DNA of 64,000 bases. Source: Thiopseudomonas alkaliphila (lineage in GTDB: Bacteria; Pseudomonadota; Gammaproteobacteria; Pseudomonadales; Pseudomonadaceae). The stretch is taken from contig NZ_CP012358.1 of assembly GCF_001267175.1 (NCBI RefSeq), forward strand, positions 1,466,501 to 1,530,500. Direction: 5' to 3'. The position numbers were made by a program, and so were the translations under genes. This document shows, in pieces, positions 51,925 through 60,336 of the stretch. Under the pieces are notes generated by a model. The model had not been told where the DNA came from, ran no database searches, and was given only the letters and a program-made list of their open reading frames with translations. How positions within the stretch are numbered: the first letter of the stretch is position 1; every line of letters begins with the position of its first letter.

Positions 51925-53841
51925 ATGACTAAAAGCACAGAAAAAGAATATAAGCTTAATATAGACCCAAGAATACTTGAACTACTGGGGCCAAATCTAT
52001 ATACAAATATATATTATGTACTGGCTGAACTTATTGCCAATGCATACGATGCTAATGCAAGTAACGTATACATTATTACCGACAACAATTCTATAACTGT
52101 GGAAGACGATGGAGTCGGAATGTCATACTCTTCAGGTGACGTTGATAGGTTTTTAGATGTAGCAAAAGAAACACGAACTAGTATTGATAACTCGTTTGTT
52201 CCGGGAAGTAACAGAAAAAGAGTGAAAATGGGCAGAAAAGGAGTCGGTAAATTAGCAGCTCTTTCTGTATCAGAAAATGTAATAGTTAAGACGGTAAAAA
52301 ATGGAGAAAAGTCAGGATTTATACTTTCTAGAAAAGTGAGAGACGATAAAACTCTTGATCCTATAGATGATTCAGATATCACCTTTTCGCACATTTCGGA
52401 CAACGGTACAGCTATAGTAATGACGGAGCCACAATACGATCTCAATAAAACATTGAAATCAGCCAAGAACAACATTCTAAGAATTTTTCCTTTAGTTGAT
52501 AAAAACTTCAGAATTCATCTTAAAATGAAAAATAAACCTATAGTTACTATCGATAGTTTTGAAAAAGACATCATTTCAGGGCTAGCCTGTATGATTACTT
52601 TAGGCGATGATTTTCACTCTTTGCATGACAACTTTAAGTTTGATCTTAAGAACCTATCTAATGCTCAAAAAGAAAATTTATCTAAACGATCTAAATCATA
52701 TATATGTAGGCTCAATAGTTTAAAGAAAAAAGATGGCACCGTAAGCGATTATACTTTAGAAATATCGGGTTGGATTGGAGCTTATCGAAGTACAAAAGGA
52801 CGTAAGAAAAACCAAGTGGATTTTCCTGATAACTTTATCTCACTCGTTTCAAATAAAAAAGTTGGTGAATTCAATATTCTTCCGGTGGTAGGAAAAAACG
52901 CATTGAATGAAGTATATGTTGTGGGCCAACTACATATAGACTTATTTGAACACTCAGATCTTCCTGATATGGCACTAAGTAACCGCCAGGGATATAAGTC
53001 TGATGATAAAAGATATGAAGCAGTCACGAAATATATTCGCAATGAACTATTGCCTGAAATAATTTCCATGAGATCAAAATACACCTCGTATAAGAAAGCT
53101 ACAGATGAATCCATTAAAAATGAAAAAAAACTTGTTCTCGAGGAGAGCTTAAGAAAAGGTATAGATGACTTCAAACAAAATGCAGTTAGGAAAAGTGTCG
53201 ATGAAATTTCCAGGCTAGACGGTAATGCGACATCTCAAGATATTGCCACTGCGATTGAAAAATCAATTAATACATCACTTCCAGACATGGGAATAAAATC
53301 TAAAGTAGATGGTAATAAAAAAAGACTTTTAATTAGTCACTCAAGTCGAAATAAAGCTATTGGAGACTTCTCTTATAACTTACTAACTTTTGCTGGAATT
53401 CCAGGTAATGATATCATTTATACATCTAATGATGATGCTATTAGCAGAGTACCAGAGTCGGAAGGGGTTTTTGATTACTTAAAGAATTTTTTTGTTAACA
53501 GCTACTCAACAGAAAAAATATATGTTCTTTACATTACTAGTGATGAAATGGCATCTAGTTGGGCCTGTGTTTCTGAAGTTGGTGCAGGCTGGGTTTTAAA
53601 AAGTGAGCATAATCTATTTAACTTAAATTCTCATACTCCACGAGAACCTCTAAATACATCTAGAGAATGGGCAAATATAGAATATGATGATGAAAATGGG
53701 TCAATAGAAATAACTCGCCGTACAGCTGACGTTCTTGCTGATAAAATAATCCATATATGTAACTTTTTAGGATACTCTCCCAAAAATAAATCTGAAATCT
53801 TATCAGAAATATCTAAAAAGGTTAATTATACAGATGACTGA
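51925..53841 (+). CDS. GHKL ATPase fused to a TIR-like domain (putative defence effector)
   Basis: A 638-residue fusion. Residues 20-200 form a GHKL/Hsp90-MutL-MORC type ATPase: N box LAELIANAYDANA (33-45, E35, N39), G1 DDGVGM (61-66) and G2 GRKGVGKL (103-110). Residues 200-390 fit the S5-like transducer (GYKSDDKRYEAVTKYIRN end). A charged helical linker (390-455) leads to a TIR-like domain (466-615): strand LLISHSS (468-474), VLYITSDEMASSW and SEVGAGW with E551 as the likely catalytic glutamate. TIR enzymes of this kind cleave NAD. The gene is AT-rich compared with the transfer genes and overlaps the convergent methyltransferase by 16 bp. A defence role is inferred from domains and neighbour. 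Confidence 0.85.
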   Translation: MTKSTEKEYKLNIDPRILELLGPNLYTNIYYVLAELIANAYDANASNVYIITDNNSITVEDDGVGMSYSSGDVDRFLDVAKETRTSIDNSFVPGSNRKRVKMGRKGVGKLAALSVSENVIVKTVKNGEKSGFILSRKVRDDKTLDPIDDSDITFSHISDNGTAIVMTEPQYDLNKTLKSAKNNILRIFPLVDKNFRIHLKMKNKPIVTIDSFEKDIISGLACMITLGDDFHSLHDNFKFDLKNLSNAQKENLSKRSKSYICRLNSLKKKDGTVSDYTLEISGWIGAYRSTKGRKKNQVDFPDNFISLVSNKKVGEFNILPVVGKNALNEVYVVGQLHIDLFEHSDLPDMALSNRQGYKSDDKRYEAVTKYIRNELLPEIISMRSKYTSYKKATDESIKNEKKLVLEESLRKGIDDFKQNAVRKSVDEISRLDGNATSQDIATAIEKSINTSLPDMGIKSKVDGNKKRLLISHSSRNKAIGDFSYNLLTFAGIPGNDIIYTSNDDAISRVPESEGVFDYLKNFFVNSYSTEKIYVLYITSDEMASSWACVSEVGAGWVLKSEHNLFNLNSHTPREPLNTSREWANIEYDDENGSIEITRRTADVLADKIIHICNFLGYSPKNKSEILSEISKKVNYTDD

Positions 53842-54869
53842 ATAAAACTTTTTCCAATAATCTCTCCTAAGTCTACAGGGACTGCATTACCGATCATTTT
53901 CCCTACTTGAGAAATATTAACTCTTTTTCCTGTAGGGAAGAATTTGTAATCTGCAGGGAAAGTTTGAAGAATAGCTGCTTCTCGTAAAGAAATGGCGCGA
54001 TTCTGTTGCATATCGTAATGACCAAAACGCCCGTTACCAAAGCCATAACATTGCGTTGTCATGGTGGGCGATGGTTGACATCCTCGCATGCGAGCATAAA
54101 CACCGCTATATGTTTTACCGCTTTCTTTTTGATGGCATTTCGCAATTAAGTGTTTTGGCCAATCATTCCAAGTACCTCCAGGCCTAGAGTGGCGAATACG
54201 CTCAAGATTAAGTGCAGATAACCCAGCTGCTCTGTGCAGAGGATCTAAGCGATCTGTTTCTCCAGCCTTAATAGGTGGAAGAAAACCGATAGCTTCCTGA
54301 ACAGTCTTGTAATTATCACGGGTATGGGTTGGCTTTATTAACTTAACTTCACCTATAAGCGATGCTAATAAAACATGTCTTTTTCGGGCTTGTGGTAACC
54401 CGTAATCAGGGCAAAACACTTCATCTGCCCACACTAAATACCCAAGTGATTTTAATTCTTTAACAAAATCATTATATACCTTATGCTTTGTCACATCAGG
54501 CACATTCTCCATAGTAACAAGCTCAGGCTTAACTCCTCTAATTAAACGAGAAAACGAGTATAGAAGAGGCCATCTTTTATCGTCACTAACGTTTCTGCCT
54601 TGGGAGTAAGTAGAGAATGGCTGGCAAGGAGCGCACCCTGCTAACAGCTTGAGGTCCCCTTTAGGAAATAATGCAGAAAGCGTTTCCGAGCTTAGAGTAG
54701 CAATATCTTGGACAAAAAACTTGGCCCCTTTATTGTTTTCCTCATACGGATATTTACATGCTTCTTCTATATCGAAGCCGGCAACAACATTAATTTTTGC
54801 CTTGATTAGTCCGTGTGTTAACCCACCAACCCCACAGAACAGATCAATAGCAGAGATTTTTTGAACCAT
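53826..54869 (-). CDS. DNA (cytosine-5) methyltransferase
   Basis: A 347-residue C5-cytosine methyltransferase with all key motifs: I DLFCGVGGL (9-17), IV catalytic PCQPFS (Cys82), VI ENV (121-123), VIII QARKR (160-164) and X GNAVP (327-331). The target-recognition region (about 170-290) is short; the target is not predictable. It looks active. No restriction endonuclease gene is adjacent; the only close partner is the GHKL-TIR gene, convergent with 16 bp overlap. It could mark self DNA for that protein or be a stand-alone methylase. Confidence 0.92.
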   Translation of the reverse strand: MVQKISAIDLFCGVGGLTHGLIKAKINVVAGFDIEEACKYPYEENNKGAKFFVQDIATLSSETLSALFPKGDLKLLAGCAPCQPFSTYSQGRNVSDDKRWPLLYSFSRLIRGVKPELVTMENVPDVTKHKVYNDFVKELKSLGYLVWADEVFCPDYGLPQARKRHVLLASLIGEVKLIKPTHTRDNYKTVQEAIGFLPPIKAGETDRLDPLHRAAGLSALNLERIRHSRPGGTWNDWPKHLIAKCHQKESGKTYSGVYARMRGCQPSPTMTTQCYGFGNGRFGHYDMQQNRAISLREAAILQTFPADYKFFPTGKRVNISQVGKMIGNAVPVDLGEIIGKSFIQSSV

Positions 54870-55225
54870 AGCATTTTTTCTATAATTATATTAGGAGTGT
54901 AGTATAAGCGTTGTGCGTGTTTTTATCGAGCAAAAAATCAACACAAATGCGCTCTGTCACTGTGCTAGAACTCCACACAAAATTTTCAAAATGCTCGGTG
55001 ATTCCACAGAAAAGGAACAGTGTTAAAAAGTAGATCTCTCACGTTGCCGCAATGCGGTTTGATAAGGCCTGACTAACCCCGACACTTTTTTATGGTAAAA
55101 ATCAAGGTGTTCTTTTATTCACGAAAACTGTGCATAACTCTATGGAAAAGCATCTGTTCCACAGATTGTTCAAAGCAAAATCTGAAGTGTTCAAATAATG
55201 ATCAGCACTGTAAGCATTATAGTGA
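54870..55225. other. Intergenic region after the methyltransferase promoter
   Basis: AT-rich, no supported gene. It contains a segment at 55060-55091 (TTGATAAGGCCTGACT ... GACACTTTTTT) that recurs at 60585-60617. Confidence 0.5.
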
Positions 55226-55254
55226 AAAAAGCCTGCACAACTCGCAGGCTTTTT
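55226..55254 (-). terminator. Bidirectional terminator
   Basis: AAAAAGCCTGC/GCAGGCTTTTT perfect 11-bp stem. It lies downstream of the DUF4282-like gene on the minus strand. Confidence 0.85.
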
Positions 55255-55270
55255 ATGCTCATAACTATTA

Positions 55271-55564
55271 TTAATCTGAGTCAGTACCGTCAAACTCAAC
55301 CGAAGCTGAGCTTTCAGATCTGATACAGCTTTGACGAATTTCCTGAACTGCTTCAGCAGCTTTAAAAGCAGCCAGTACTAGTTCGCAAACTATCCGAGCA
55401 CCAATCACGCCCAAAGCTATCCAACCCCAACGAATCAAACCCTCTAAATAGAAAGGTCTATTAATAAAATATAGGGCAAGAATACCCAGCATCAACCAAA
55501 ATGCAGCGCCTATTAATTTGGTTGGTGTTTTCCCATCCAGCTTGATGAAACTCTTGATGCCCAT
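55271..55564 (-). CDS. DUF4282-like membrane protein
   Basis: A 97-residue protein with two transmembrane segments (about 18-35 and 43-66), followed by ARIVCELVLAAFKAAEAVQEIR. This end matches the W/R-I-x-CEL...F...L/VQEIR pattern of DUF4282. The tail is acidic. The function is unknown. Confidence 0.72.
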   Translation of the reverse strand: MGIKSFIKLDGKTPTKLIGAAFWLMLGILALYFINRPFYLEGLIRWGWIALGVIGARIVCELVLAAFKAAEAVQEIRQSCIRSESSASVEFDGTDSD

Positions 55565-55662
55565 GCAATTTCCCTCATCTTTAAAGATATGTGCTTAACC
55601 CTCAACGCCAACAACAATAGATGCTGACCTCTGATTCCGTTTTTTAGGACTCTGTGATCGCC

Positions 55663-56118
55663 TCACTGAGCCCTAAGCTTCCCAGTAGCAACGTCTTTTG
55701 CTCCCGTAAACAGATCATCACGCCAACTCGCGGCTTGCGTTCGCTCGAATGCCGACTCATGCGCCATCTTGATTGACGTTCGATTTTCCCCTTCTTTATT
55801 CAGACTGATCCATAACACATCACGTGGCGTGTTCTTCCCAATATCTCCTACCATCCGGTAAAAAGCGCCGGGAGTCGCTTGAATACGCGCATTAGGAAAC
55901 CCGTAATAGGACTTCATTCGTGCTGCGACAGTATCTACGTCAACGTCTACAAAAAACGTTTTGGATGCGCTGTTAGGTGTTACTCGCCCACCGTAAACAA
56001 CCCGATTTACATCATAGGCGACGTCACTGATCTTCTGGTTCAATGCTGCAAAGTCTTCTGTTGCACAGCCTGATAACAATGCAAGGGAGCAAACAGCTGT
56101 TAAGTAAGTTGTCTTCAC
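55663..56118 (-). CDS. Hypothetical lipoprotein
   Basis: A 151-residue lipoprotein: signal peptide with lipobox LLSGC (Cys18), then VDVDTVAARMKSYYGFPN and SIKMAHESAFERTQ. It is predicted to be anchored in a membrane facing the periplasm. I recognise no family. Confidence 0.7.
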   Translation of the reverse strand: MKTTYLTAVCSLALLSGCATEDFAALNQKISDVAYDVNRVVYGGRVTPNSASKTFFVDVDVDTVAARMKSYYGFPNARIQATPGAFYRMVGDIGKNTPRDVLWISLNKEGENRTSIKMAHESAFERTQAASWRDDLFTGAKDVATGKLRAQ

Positions 56119-56343
56119 TTGTTAAGTTCCTTGATATCCAATAATCCACTTGGTATTTAACCTTCGGACTAATCGTGCTCTAGCGCTGACTGGTGTCATA
56201 TTGGGTGCATCAATAGAGCTTCTTACTCATCTGCACCTAACTATTACTCTAGCAACCGTGCAGTGGTGCATGTGTCTGAAACCCGAAAACCAACGCTACC
56301 TATTAAATTGGACACAGCGACTGGCCTGTTTTATGATCTGGCT

Positions 56344-56508
56344 ATGTTTCGTTGGTCGTTGACTGACAACATGCCCAAAGCCCTGTACAGCAAGAATATG
56401 GGCGTTCGTTCTGTGTAGAATGAATTGCTGTTGACTCACTATCCTAAGCGGAGAGATCACTCTCCGTTAGGGGCTGTGTTTCTCCGCTTTTTTATTTGGA
56501 GAAACACC
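56344..56508 (+). promoter_or_regulatory. Structured leader RNA, copy C
   Basis: Helix 1: GTTGGTC/GACTGAC (56351-56367). Helix 2: GCCC/GGGC (56380-56403). Helix 3: GCGGAGAG/CTCTCCGT (56448-56467). Helix 4: GTGTTTCTCC/GGAGAAACAC (56476-56507), covering the Shine-Dalgarno. AAGCGGAGA can alternatively pair with TCTCCGCTT just before a T-rich run. Confidence 0.8.
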
Positions 56509-56955
56509 ATGTCTCAGAAAAAAACCAACACTCAGGCGACACCGAGCACTTTGACCGATTTCTTAACAAGTCCTGAAATGATTCAGCTAGTTAGGGATGT
56601 GGCCATTGTGTGCAAAAGTCAAAGCAGAGCATTACGTGCTCGTACTGCTATTTACCTGACCTCTGGAGTGGCTCAAAGCAAAGCATTCAGCGCTAAACTG
56701 CATGCTCGCACTGCCAACAATCTAACCTCTGGAATAATTCACTGTAAAAAGTTATTGGCTTCCGCTAAAACCACAATGAATCACTCAATTAATCTAAAGC
56801 CTACTGAACCAACAGTAGCTGTCGATTACGATGTACCAACCATTTTGCGTAAGCTTGGTAGAGCAGAATTTGAGGCGTGGCAGCATCTTCGTGGCGTTGT
56901 TGAAACACCGGACACGAATATTCATCGTCATGCATTCAACATGAGTCTGTACTAA
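56509..56955 (+). CDS. Hypothetical ICE protein under leader C
   Basis: A 148-residue soluble basic protein. An internal duplication is visible: RARTAIYLTSGVAQSKAF and HARTANNLTSGIIHCKKL. The C-terminal part is acidic (VPTILRKLGRAEFEAWQHL). ATG 56509 follows directly on the leader's GGAGAAACAC arm; an upstream start at 56425 would run through the leader. I recognise no family. Confidence 0.68.
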   Translation: MSQKKTNTQATPSTLTDFLTSPEMIQLVRDVAIVCKSQSRALRARTAIYLTSGVAQSKAFSAKLHARTANNLTSGIIHCKKLLASAKTTMNHSINLKPTEPTVAVDYDVPTILRKLGRAEFEAWQHLRGVVETPDTNIHRHAFNMSLY

Positions 56956-56963
56956 AACACCTT

Positions 56964-57027
56964 TTAACCTGGCGGAAAGCTCTTTTCCGCCAGGATCAGT
57001 GTTTCTCCGCCTTTTATGGAGAAATAT
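56964..57027 (+). promoter_or_regulatory. Shortened leader, copy D
   Basis: Only the last two helices are present: CCTGGCGGAAA/TTTCCGCCAGG (11 bp perfect, 56968-56994) and TTTCTCC/GGAGAAA (57002-57024), covering the Shine-Dalgarno of the 46-residue gene. Confidence 0.65.
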
Positions 57028-57168
57028 ATGAAAAAAATTAGGATTTTGTCTCAAATAAAGGTACGTCTCGTTAGAAACGCTACTGGGGCCGGCGAAGATC
57101 TGCGCAAGCTTGGACTAGGAATGATAGCTGCAGGATTTTTTGGCTTTTTTAGAACCATCACAGTCTAA
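57028..57168 (+). CDS. Very small protein (46 aa)
   Basis: A 46-residue basic peptide with a C-terminal hydrophobic stretch (LGLGMIAAGFFGFFRTITV). It has a GGAG ribosome binding site in the shortened leader. The function is unknown. Confidence 0.55.
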   Translation: MKKIRILSQIKVRLVRNATGAGEDLRKLGLGMIAAGFFGFFRTITV

Positions 57169-57258
57169 ATCAGTTACATTGGTCTTATTAGGGTTGCTAA
57201 CTTGGCTCATTGGCTTAGTTTTATCGGCACCCAAACAAAACATACAGGAGTAACTCAA

Positions 57259-57378
57259 ATGATTTTTGGAGCAACTGTTGTTGTTTTTATTACAGTCATT
57301 TCTTTTGTTGCTTACGTCGGCCTGAAAGATCAATTTCTTAAAGACCTAGCTGCACGTCAGTCACAAGAAGACAAATAA
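57259..57378 (+). CDS. Very small membrane protein (39 aa)
   Basis: A 39-residue peptide: one transmembrane segment (IFGATVVVFITVISFVAYVG) and a charged tail ending ARQSQEDK. AGGAG lies upstream and a terminator follows. It parallels the 38-residue gene at 32052. Confidence 0.55.
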   Translation: MIFGATVVVFITVISFVAYVGLKDQFLKDLAARQSQEDK

Positions 57379-57388
57379 CCTCCCCAAA

Positions 57389-57410
57389 AAACCGCTTCGG
57401 CGGTTTTTTT
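57389..57410 (+). terminator. Intrinsic terminator
   Basis: AAACCGC-TTCG-GCGGTTT stem with a stable UUCG loop, followed by TTTT. Confidence 0.92.
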
Positions 57411-57682
57411 CATGTCTGCGCACAATAGCAAATTATCATTATCCAAGCGCTTTTATAGCCTGCCCCAAAACCCGTCTATTCGGAAATCGGGTTAACGCCC
57501 TATCCAGCTACCGTCATATTTAAGATTGACCCAGCCTCTCAAGTCATGAAACCATTTTAGTGAGAACGGTTTATTTTAGATGATATTTTAATACCTAGAG
57601 TATGAGTATCCTAACTTCTATAGACCATAGCTCAATAACGTGATGTCGCAGAGTATTTATTCACTCTCGGGAGCTACTTGAA

Positions 57683-58450
57683 CTAAGCATTTTTTAATTG
57701 ATAGCGTGCAGGTGTTGTACCTGTATGCTGTCGAAAAAATGTAATGAAAGCACTGTCGCTTACAAACTCTAATTGTTGTGCAACATAAGTTATCCTCGCT
57801 CCATCAGATAGCATTTCCATTGCTCTCAGCAATCTCCACTGTTGCCGCCATGCCTGATAACTCATTCCAGTATCTCTAATAAATATCCGGCTTATCGTGC
57901 GCTCAGATGCGCCGACCTGATGCGCTAAATGACCAAGACGCGATGGCATCTCACCTCCACGTATTTTGTCTAGCCATACCTTCAAACGCGTATCTGAAGG
58001 AAGCCGCAATGTCCAGTTCTCTACACGTGCAGCTTTTAACTCCTCACAAAAAACGGTAATAAGACTGACCTGCTGATCTGCCGGCATATCCCATGGCCAG
58101 AATGCCATACGCTCTATCACTTGGAAAAATAGAGGATTAACCTCTACTACCTGCAGTGCTAAATCAGATAAAGGCAACGCAGTTGAAAAATACAAAGAAC
58201 GATAGGCTAATTCTCCACGCATAATGGCACGATGAATTGTTCCTGCTGGAATCCAAGCTGCCCGTCCTGGTGGAAGTTGGCACAGCGTTTCTTCCAGCTC
58301 AATCGTAATGCTCCCTGAAGCTGAAAATAGCAACTGATGTCGAAGATGGCTGTGCCTACCTGAGTCATGTACGCCCATATCAGACGCAATGCCTATTACC
58401 GGTTCGTTAAAGCTATCTGGATCAAAAACATCACTAGGACTGATTTTCAT
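57683..58450 (-). CDS. AraC family transcriptional regulator
   Basis: A 255-residue regulator: an N-terminal cupin-like ligand domain (HSHLRHQLLFSASGSITIEL, PPGRAAWIPAGTIHRA) and a C-terminal pair of helix-turn-helix motifs (LAHQVGASERTISRIF; FVSDSAFITFFRQHTGTTPARY). It is divergent from the MFS transporter gene, with 98 bp between the two starts, so it most likely controls that gene. Confidence 0.9.
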   Translation of the reverse strand: MKISPSDVFDPDSFNEPVIGIASDMGVHDSGRHSHLRHQLLFSASGSITIELEETLCQLPPGRAAWIPAGTIHRAIMRGELAYRSLYFSTALPLSDLALQVVEVNPLFFQVIERMAFWPWDMPADQQVSLITVFCEELKAARVENWTLRLPSDTRLKVWLDKIRGGEMPSRLGHLAHQVGASERTISRIFIRDTGMSYQAWRQQWRLLRAMEMLSDGARITYVAQQLEFVSDSAFITFFRQHTGTTPARYQLKNA

Positions 58451-58548
58451 AACTTGTCCGATATTTTATATATAAAGTCTTTATTATTGTAATAAGACAA
58501 TATTTTCTCAGCAATTATAGCTTTCTGTTTTTTCTATTGAATGTTGTC

Positions 58549-59697
58549 ATGAATCCTATTATTAAACCGCCACTGTGGCTGCTGGCACTGCTCATTATGT
58601 TTCCACAACTAGTTGAAACGATATATAGCCCTGCACTGCCAAACATTGCCAGATCTTTTCAAGTCAGCAATGAGCACGCAGCTCAAACGCTTTCAGTTTA
58701 TTTTTTCGCCTTCGCTGCCGGAGTGGCACTGTGGGGTTGGCTTAGTGATTGGATTGGACGGCGTCCAGCAATGATGGCCGGACTCGGTTGTTACGGAGTG
58801 GGAGCGGCCATGGCAATTGTAGCCACTGATTTCAATATATTACTGCTGGCCCGCATGGTGGCTGCCTTAGGTGCCGCTGCTGGTTCTGTTGTAGTACAAA
58901 CGATGCTAAGGGATAGTTATCAATCAACCACCCTAGCACGCGTCTTTTCTGTTATGGGTGCTTTACTTGCAGTAAGCCCTGTTTTCGGCTTGATCACTGG
59001 AAGCTGGTTGGTGAGTTTGTATGGCCATACTGGAGTATTTATCGCATTAGTATCCTTGGCGATAGTTTTGCTAATACTGACGGCTATTTCCCTTCCGGAA
59101 ACACGACCAAAGAATACGCTAACTATTCGAAGGAGTAATTTAGCCTATCGCATGGCTCGGGACAGGGCGCTGTGGAAAAGTGCGCTACTTATCGCACTGC
59201 TAAACACAATGCTATTCAGTTATTACAGTCTGGCTCCGTTTCTTTTCAAGCGTTTAGGCTGGGACTCCACGGAATTTGGCTGGACAGGCGCTTTACTAGC
59301 CCTCGCCTCCCTCTCTGGTAGTCTCCTTAATCGCAAGTTACTAACGACCAACATAACACCGGAACAACTGGTCCATTACGCATGTGCTCTGGCACTCCTT
59401 TCAGGTATGGTCGCTTGGAAGCTGCAGCACTCTGTTTGGATACTTGTACCGATAGCAGGGGTTGTTATTGCCTATGGCATAGCGATACCCAACGTGTTGA
59501 GCCAAGCTTTAAAAAATTATCGCGAACAGACCGGAGCCGCTGGAGCATTGTTCGGGTTAAGCTACTATCTACTGCTGGGCATGATGTTAGGGATAGCAGG
59601 TATGGTGCAGCAACTAGGACTAGTGCTAACAGTGTGCGCAGCCATAGCTCTACTATGCAGCATATCGCGCAGAATATTTGATAGGTCGTACTATTGA
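58549..59697 (+). CDS. MFS drug-efflux transporter, Bcr/CflA-like
   Basis: A 382-residue transporter with about 12 membrane spans. It carries the MFS motif A-like GWLSDWIGRRPAMM (about residues 60-73) and the DHA1 antiporter motif segment LGAAAGSVVVQTMLRD. It is likely a proton-driven exporter of a drug or metabolite. ATG 58549 is preferred; a TTG four codons earlier is possible. The divergent AraC gene is the expected regulator. Confidence 0.88.
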   Translation: MNPIIKPPLWLLALLIMFPQLVETIYSPALPNIARSFQVSNEHAAQTLSVYFFAFAAGVALWGWLSDWIGRRPAMMAGLGCYGVGAAMAIVATDFNILLLARMVAALGAAAGSVVVQTMLRDSYQSTTLARVFSVMGALLAVSPVFGLITGSWLVSLYGHTGVFIALVSLAIVLLILTAISLPETRPKNTLTIRRSNLAYRMARDRALWKSALLIALLNTMLFSYYSLAPFLFKRLGWDSTEFGWTGALLALASLSGSLLNRKLLTTNITPEQLVHYACALALLSGMVAWKLQHSVWILVPIAGVVIAYGIAIPNVLSQALKNYREQTGAAGALFGLSYYLLLGMMLGIAGMVQQLGLVLTVCAAIALLCSISRRIFDRSYY

Positions 59698-59796
59698 TAA
59701 TCCACGACTTTGGCATTACCGAGGCCCCATCAGACCTAATAATAGGTTCTCTCTACAAGGAGCGGATAAGTATCATGCCAAATAAGAATCACTACT

Positions 59797-60336
59797 ATGT
59801 GTTATGAAAATAAAAGAATCATTATTACCGGTGGACCTGGCTCCGGGAAAAGTACGCTACTGGCGTGTCTTCGCACAAAAAACTTTCCTACCGCAACTGA
59901 AGCTGGACGCGCAATAATAAGGGATCAGGTGGCCATCGGCGGAAATGCACTTCCCTGGAAAAATAGAGAACATTTTGCCGAGCTTATGCTGAACTGGGAA
60001 TTACGTTCCTGGCATGCAGCATCGGAGAGTAAAATGCCGTTTTTCTTTGATAGAGGGCTGCCGGATATTGCTGGGTATCTGATGCTCTGTAAATTGCCTT
60101 TACCGCCACATTTGGAACGAGCGATCGCGTTGTTTCGTTACTCGAAAACCGTGTTCATCGCACCCCCATGGAAAAAAATATACGTGCAAGATACAGAGCG
60201 CAAACAGTCATTCCAAGAAGCAGTTCAAACATTTCATACAATGACTGAGTCTTATACCAGATATGGATATAACCTCATTAAATTACCGCTTAGCCAACCA
60301 GAAGAGCGAGCAGAATTTATTTTATCCTATTTGTAG
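59797..60336 (+). CDS. Small AAA-type P-loop ATPase/kinase-like protein
   Basis: A 179-residue protein: Walker A GGPGSGKST (about 12-20), then RGLPDIAGYL (D/R motif), and a lid-like APPWKKIYVQDTERKQSF. It resembles AAA_28-type nucleotide kinases or ATPases, usually of unknown substrate. It lies alone, 100 bp after the MFS gene; cotranscription is possible. Confidence 0.8.
   Translation: MCYENKRIIITGGPGSGKSTLLACLRTKNFPTATEAGRAIIRDQVAIGGNALPWKNREHFAELMLNWELRSWHAASESKMPFFFDRGLPDIAGYLMLCKLPLPPHLERAIALFRYSKTVFIAPPWKKIYVQDTERKQSFQEAVQTFHTMTESYTRYGYNLIKLPLSQPEERAEFILSYL

Noticed and set aside
53826-54869. Simple type II restriction-modification system
   Set aside because: No restriction nuclease gene lies on either side; the only close partner is the GHKL-TIR protein, which has no nuclease motif I can see.
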